A stretch of 8,724 nt of DNA from Methanobacterium sp. GTDB lineage: Archaea > Methanobacteriota > Methanobacteria > Methanobacteriales > Methanobacteriaceae. The notes below the pieces were generated by a model. It had not been told where the DNA came from. It made no database searches and was given only the letters and a program-made list of their open reading frames with translations. The stretch covers positions 1,206 to 9,929 of the forward strand of contig PMGM01000108.1 in assembly GCA_003158115.1 (NCBI GenBank). Reading direction: 5' to 3'. The translations under genes and the position numbers were made by a program. Below are positions 5,857 to 8,724 of the stretch, in pieces. How positions within the stretch are numbered: position 1 is the first letter of the stretch; each line of letters begins with the position of its first letter.

Positions 5857-6243
5857 ATGCCTGTAGAGGGAGAGAAATCAACTGGAATGGGTGATAGGGT
5901 ACGTTCAACCGTTTATGGTGCAAGTGAGAAAATATCTGGTGTTGGTGTCAGTGAAAGAGTATCTGGAGTAAGTGAAAAACTAAAGGGATCAGTAAATGTT
6001 TCAACAAATACCGATACACTTTCAAATAAGATTGACTTATTTTTAGATGAAAAAAGTGATCAGCTAATAAAGGATTGGGAACTTGCAACACAAGATGATA
6101 TTTTAAACATTGAAAAACGATACACCCAAGTATCAAATGATATGGGCCAGCTTGAAAGCAATTTTAACGAGTTTCGGGGGTCCACAAATAAAAAACTCAA
6201 AAAAATAGAGGAAAGATTGGATAAATTAGAGAAAATTGAATAA
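5857..6243 (+). CDS. Unrecognised soluble coiled-coil protein with N-terminal repeats
   Basis: I do not recognise a family. The 128-residue protein has no membrane segment. Its N-terminal third carries degenerate short repeats: SEKISGVG (23-30), SERVSGVS (32-39) and SEKLKGSV (39-46), in a serine-, glycine- and valine-rich context. A linker follows (47-56), then a charged helical C-terminal half (57-128). That half ends in a clear heptad-like stretch (NKKLKKIEERLDKLEKIE, 111-128) that should form a coiled coil. The start is well supported by GGTGAT at 5848-5853, three bases before the ATG. It lies 35 bases after the membrane coiled-coil gene and is almost certainly co-transcribed with it. The paired coiled coils suggest that the two products interact, perhaps tethering this one to the membrane (inference). 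Confidence 0.78.
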   Translation: MPVEGEKSTGMGDRVRSTVYGASEKISGVGVSERVSGVSEKLKGSVNVSTNTDTLSNKIDLFLDEKSDQLIKDWELATQDDILNIEKRYTQVSNDMGQLESNFNEFRGSTNKKLKKIEERLDKLEKIE

Positions 6244-6278
6244 CAAATTCAGTTGTTCACATACAAAATTAGGATATC

Positions 6279-6307
6279 TTATTTTTTTTAGATTAAATTC
6301 TTTTTTT
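6279..6307 (+). terminator. Double T-run terminator after the coiled-coil gene
   Basis: Eight Ts at 6282-6289 and seven more at 6301-6307 lie 35-65 bases after the stop. This pattern is typical of archaeal termination without a hairpin. Confidence 0.45.
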
Positions 6308-6537
6308 AAACATTTAATTTATATATCTACTTATGGAAGTTAAAATCTGTGAAAACTTGCTATTCAATATAATAATTGTTAGAATTAAGAAAAAGTCCAT
6401 ATAATTCCTTAAATAAACTTCCTATAATAGAGATAAAATGATTTCGTAATGATATTCTGAGATTATCATATCATATTACTAAAATTTTCTGTTCTTTTTG
6501 GTAAGATTTAATACTATCTTAAAAATTAAAAAAATAA

Positions 6538-6574
6538 TATGAATACAATTATATTCATACAAATCATTTTGTAT
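6538..6574. promoter_or_regulatory. Two overlapping inverted repeats, possible operator of the hydrolase gene
   Basis: TATGAAT-N8-ATTCATA (6538-6559) and ATACAAA-TCAT-TTTGTAT (6557-6574) are both perfect 7-base inverted repeats. They share three bases (ATA, 6557-6559). They lie about 20 bases before a TATA-like element at 6594-6603, a place where archaeal regulators often bind. No known regulator motif was recognised. Confidence 0.4.
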
Positions 6575-6591
6575 CTATATCGTTTTGAAAG

Positions 6592-6604
6592 GAAATATAA
6601 AATT
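6592..6604 (+). promoter_or_regulatory. Candidate TATA box of the hydrolase gene
   Basis: GAAATATAAAATT would start transcription near 6624, leaving a leader of about 29 bases with GGGGTGA at 6640-6646. TCTATATCG at 6574-6582 is a second possibility. Confidence 0.35.
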
Positions 6605-6652
6605 TAGAGCGGATTAAATTGGAAATAAAACAATTAAATGGGGTGAAATTTT

Positions 6653-7954
6653 ATGAATTCTGTACCTATGGATGATCTTGACACTTTGTCACAGATATTT
6701 ATTGGACAATTATTGAAGGGTGATTTTAGTGAAGCAACCATCCAGTTTGATGATCAGATGAAAAAAAGTATAAGCGAAACTAAATTACAACAATCATGGG
6801 AAGATGTTACATATGAATCAGGAACTCTTTTACAATTAATACCCACACGCTCATCAGATACAGATAGCTATAAGATCATCGTAATAAAATGTCGGTTTCA
6901 AAGATTTGATGTTGATGTCCAGTTAGTATTCAATGAACAGGGCGAAATCAGTGGTTTAAATTTTACACCAATCAAAAATATTTATAAACCACCTTCATAC
7001 GTTAATAAATCATCCTTCAATGATGTGGACATAGAAGTAGGTGAAGGTAAATGGGCATTACCTGGAACATTATCAATACCCGTAGGTTCAGATCAGTTTC
7101 CTGGAGTGGTTTTGGTTCATGGTTCAGGACCAAATGATAAGGATGAATCAATAGGTCCCAATAAAATATTTCGAGATTTAGCTTGGGGTTTAGCTTCACA
7201 AGGTATCTGTGTCTTAAGATATGATAAAATGACTTTTAAATATGGTAAACAACTAACTCCAGAAATGGTTGAGAAGATGACTGTGAAAGAGGAAGTTATA
7301 GATGATGCTCTTATTGCGCTTAAATTAATCAGTAAAACGAATGATATTGATACTAAACGTATCTTTTTATTAGGACACAGCTTAGGTGCAACTGTTGCAC
7401 CGCGTATTGGTTTACAAGATCCTGACCTTGCAGGCCTTATAATAATGGCTGGATTGACTAGATCTCTTGAAGATACAATTCTAGATCAATTTACCTACAT
7501 TTATAATCTAAATGGAACGATCACCAAACAACAGAAGGCGGAACTCGAAAGCTTGAAGGAAAAAGTAGACAAATTAAAGGATCCAGAATATAAAGATAAA
7601 ATTGCCCCTCAAGATTTACCATTAGGTGTCGCAATAGCATATTGGCGTGATTTACAGGATAATATGCCATTAGATGTGGTGAAAAAAATAGATTTGCCAA
7701 TGTTAATACTCCAAGGAGAACGAGATTATCAAGTCTTAAACTCGGTAGATTTCATAGGATGGAAAACAGCTTTAAAAGAAAGAACGAATGTTAATTTTAA
7801 ACTATTTCCTAATTTAAATCACTTATTTATAAAAGGTATGGGTAAATCTACTCCTGAAGAATACACAATTGAAGGTCATTTAGATGGAGAAGTGATTACA
7901 ACAATAGTAAAATTTATAAAAGACTCTAAATCAGAAGAACCCCTAAATTCATAA
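6653..7954 (+). CDS. Alpha/beta hydrolase with N-terminal DUF3887-like domain
   Basis: The 433-residue protein is a probable serine esterase or acyl hydrolase; its substrate is unknown. Residues about 8-108 form an alpha+beta domain like DUF3887 (LSQIFIGQLLKGDFSEATIQ onward, ending in GEISGLNFTP), a NTF2-like module often fused to such hydrolases. Residues about 125-425 are the alpha/beta hydrolase: VLVHGSGPNDKD (153-164) as the oxyanion-hole region, GHSLGA (241-246) with nucleophile S243, LQGERD (353-358) with acid D358, and NLNHLF (387-392) with H390. A lid or cap insertion rich in K and E lies at about 270-345. There is no signal peptide or lipobox, so it should be cytoplasmic, whereas many bacterial proteins of this architecture are exported. 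The start is fixed by GGGGTGA at 6640-6646, six bases before the ATG. It appears to be transcribed alone, behind a promoter with overlapping palindromes. Confidence 0.9.
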   Translation: MNSVPMDDLDTLSQIFIGQLLKGDFSEATIQFDDQMKKSISETKLQQSWEDVTYESGTLLQLIPTRSSDTDSYKIIVIKCRFQRFDVDVQLVFNEQGEISGLNFTPIKNIYKPPSYVNKSSFNDVDIEVGEGKWALPGTLSIPVGSDQFPGVVLVHGSGPNDKDESIGPNKIFRDLAWGLASQGICVLRYDKMTFKYGKQLTPEMVEKMTVKEEVIDDALIALKLISKTNDIDTKRIFLLGHSLGATVAPRIGLQDPDLAGLIIMAGLTRSLEDTILDQFTYIYNLNGTITKQQKAELESLKEKVDKLKDPEYKDKIAPQDLPLGVAIAYWRDLQDNMPLDVVKKIDLPMLILQGERDYQVLNSVDFIGWKTALKERTNVNFKLFPNLNHLFIKGMGKSTPEEYTIEGHLDGEVITTIVKFIKDSKSEEPLNS

Positions 7955-7981
7955 TTATGCTCCAATGGTATATTCACATAT

Positions 7982-8002
7982 TTATTTAAAAATATTTTTT
8001 TT
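7982..8002 (+). terminator. T-run terminator after the hydrolase gene
   Basis: Eight Ts at 7995-8002, about 40 bases after the stop, fit an archaeal T-run terminator that separates the hydrolase from the rubrerythrin. Confidence 0.4.
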
Positions 8003-8028
8003 AGAAAATTTCACTTACAATTCTAAAT

Positions 8029-8042
8029 ATATTTATAAATAG
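8029..8042 (+). promoter_or_regulatory. TATA box of the rubrerythrin gene
   Basis: ATATTTATAAATAG is close to the archaeal consensus. It would start transcription near 8061, giving a leader of about 20 bases that includes the strong GGAGGAG ribosome binding site at 8069-8075. The good signals suggest the gene was, or still is, well expressed. Confidence 0.5.
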
Positions 8043-8081
8043 ATAATTTTTGATCAAACAATAAATTTGGAGGAGTAAAAC

Positions 8082-8324
8082 ATGGACACTAACAATAATT
8101 TATTGGAAGCTTTTGCAGGTGAATCAGAGGCAAACAGGAAATATCTAGCTTTTGCAAAGAAAGCTGATGAAGAGGGATTATTCCAAATTGGGAGATTATT
8201 CAGGGCTGCTGCTGCAGCAGAAACTGTTCATGCACATAACCATCTTACAGTTTTAAAAAGAGTAAAAAGTACCGAGGAAAATCTTAAAGAAGCAATTGCT
8301 GGTGAGGTAGAAGAATTCACTTAA
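8082..8324 (+). CDS. Rubrerythrin N-terminal part (helices A, B and start of C)
   Basis: This 80-residue frame, as read, would be made in quantity because GGAGGAG lies six bases before the ATG. It contains the first part of the diiron four-helix bundle. AFAGESEANRKY (10-21) has ligand E14, AETVHAHNH (46-54) has the ExxH pair E47 and H50, and GEVEE (74-78) has E75 and E78, equivalent to Glu94 and Glu97 of Desulfovibrio vulgaris rubrerythrin. It stops three residues later, within helix C. On its own it lacks helix D and the rubredoxin domain, so it could not form a normal active site unless paired with the C-terminal part. Confidence 0.6.
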   Translation: MDTNNNLLEAFAGESEANRKYLAFAKKADEEGLFQIGRLFRAAAAAETVHAHNHLTVLKRVKSTEENLKEAIAGEVEEFT

Positions 8325-8573
8325 ATGTATCCTATTTTCCTGAAAGTGGCTGAAGAAGAAAAAAATAAAGAAGCATACTGGACATTTGATGTGGCTAATC
8401 AAGTAGAAGAAATCCATGCAGGACTTTATCAAAAAAAATTGGATTCAATTGGTGAAAATATAGAGGTTACATATTATGTTTGTAATTTCTGTGGAAATAC
8501 AGTGGAGAAAGATGCACCTGATATTTGTCCAATTTGCAGGGCACCAAAATCTGAATTTAAAAAAATAGATTGA
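8325..8573 (+). CDS. Rubrerythrin C-terminal part (rest of helix C, helix D, rubredoxin domain)
   Basis: This 82-residue frame starts at the ATG directly after the TAA (TAAATG). The ATG is the normal internal Met of the family's TEMYP motif. It contains helix D with the ExxH ligands E28 and H31 (QVEEIHAGLYQ, 26-36), and the rubredoxin-like iron site CNFC (53-56) and CPIC (68-71) with four cysteines. A GGTGAGGT stretch at 8301-8308 lies 16 bases before the ATG. That is too far for ordinary initiation but could help ribosomes restart after the stop. Whether this piece is made separately is unknown. Confidence 0.5.
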   Translation: MYPIFLKVAEEEKNKEAYWTFDVANQVEEIHAGLYQKKLDSIGENIEVTYYVCNFCGNTVEKDAPDICPICRAPKSEFKKID

Positions 8574-8590
8574 AATTTCAAATTTAATCT

Positions 8591-8638
8591 TATATTTTTT
8601 TTAAACAATTAAACAATCTATTTTTCTTAAAATTTTTA
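8591..8638 (+). terminator. T-rich termination region after rubrerythrin
   Basis: Eight Ts at 8595-8602 and five-T runs at 8621-8625 and 8633-8637 follow the stop. This is a typical hairpin-free archaeal terminator region. The remaining bases to the right edge hold no supported gene. Confidence 0.4.
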
Positions 8639-8724
8639 GAGCAAAATTAACAGAGTAAACATGAAATGCCTACAAAATATGGGGGAATCTATTCCAATAT
8701 TGTGCAGTATTTTCTAATTATTTT

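Larger units (their letters stand above)
6244..6652. other. 409-base intergenic region before the hydrolase gene
   Basis: This AT-rich spacer holds the terminator of the preceding gene, an imperfectly spaced inverted repeat (ATGATAT at 6449-6455 with ATATCAT at 6468-6474), the overlapping inverted repeats at 6538-6574, and the hydrolase promoter and ribosome binding site. A 23-codon frame starting at ATG 6332 has no ribosome binding site and is probably not a gene. No RNA gene was seen. Confidence 0.5.
8082..8573 (+). pseudogene. rbr: Rubrerythrin interrupted by an in-frame TAA
   Basis: The two reading frames at 8082-8324 and 8325-8573 are in the same phase and together make one full-length rubrerythrin of about 163 codons, separated only by TAA at 8322-8324. 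Rubrerythrin reduces hydrogen peroxide in anaerobes with a diiron four-helix bundle and a C-terminal rubredoxin iron site. The family reads (Y/F)TEMYP at this point, and here the sequence is FT-stop-MYP. A single G-to-T change in a GAA codon explains the break. No other damage is visible: all expected iron ligands remain on one side or the other. This suggests a very recent loss or a sequencing/assembly error. Readthrough or reinitiation at the adjacent ATG could still yield product. TAA is not the pyrrolysine codon, which is TAG, so that form of recoding is not expected. Confidence 0.8.

Noticed and set aside
6332..6403. 23-codon frame starting at ATG 6332
   Set aside because: It has no ribosome binding site, the TATA-like bases lie only about eight bases away, and the composition matches spacer DNA.
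8322..8324. Recoded stop (pyrrolysine or selenocysteine) in rubrerythrin
   Set aside because: The codon is TAA, whereas pyrrolysine uses TAG and selenocysteine TGA. The expected residue is Glu, which points to mutation or sequence error.
8660..8716. 18-codon frame near the right edge
   Set aside because: It is short, has no ribosome binding site and gives no recognisable product. The frames on the other strand also hit stops quickly.

Overview
The window looks like chromosomal DNA of an anaerobic euryarchaeon, most likely a methanogen of the Methanobacteriales (Methanobacterium-like). This is inferred from four things: very AT-rich spacers with archaeal TATA-box-like elements, strong Shine-Dalgarno sequences of the GGTGAT/GGAGG type placed 3-11 bases before ATG, T-run terminators without hairpins, and the protein set (rubrerythrin, PRC-barrel, SHOCT, CPA1 antiporter). 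No rRNA, tRNA, CRISPR array, transposase or phage gene was seen.

Layout. On the minus strand at the left edge is a complete ribonuclease III (18-695). A gene-poor stretch follows (696-1548). It holds a frameshifted remnant of a small acidic protein (901-1093, minus) and an intact 35-residue membrane microprotein with a good ribosome binding site (1289-1396, plus). Next come two minus-strand ion transporters: a YfeO-like CLC protein (1549-2811) and, upstream of it, a CPA1/NhaP-type Na+/H+ antiporter (2975-4171). A 502-base intergenic region separates them from a run of plus-strand genes: a 67-residue SHOCT-domain protein (4674-4877), a PRC-barrel protein (5076-5318), a one-pass membrane protein with a coiled-coil tail (5408-5821) and a soluble coiled-coil protein with N-terminal repeats (5857-6243). 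After a 409-base spacer carrying two overlapping inverted repeats comes a DUF3887-alpha/beta hydrolase fusion (6653-7954). Last is a rubrerythrin interrupted by an in-frame TAA (8082-8573).

How the genes may work together. The two transporters together suggest ion and pH homeostasis. The SHOCT, PRC-barrel, membrane-coiled-coil and soluble-coiled-coil genes form a cluster of small proteins of unknown function that may act at the cytoplasmic face of the membrane. The rubrerythrin is an oxidative-stress enzyme. In this copy the diiron four-helix bundle is cut in helix C at a position where the family normally has Glu. It is therefore either a recent pseudogene, a sequence error, or an accidental two-polypeptide enzyme, because the stop is followed immediately by ATG.

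The observations most worth a second look are the interrupted rubrerythrin, the overlapping palindromes before the hydrolase, the uncharacterised small-protein cluster, the membrane microprotein and the atypical CLC signature. No defence system or other clearly new multi-gene machine was found.
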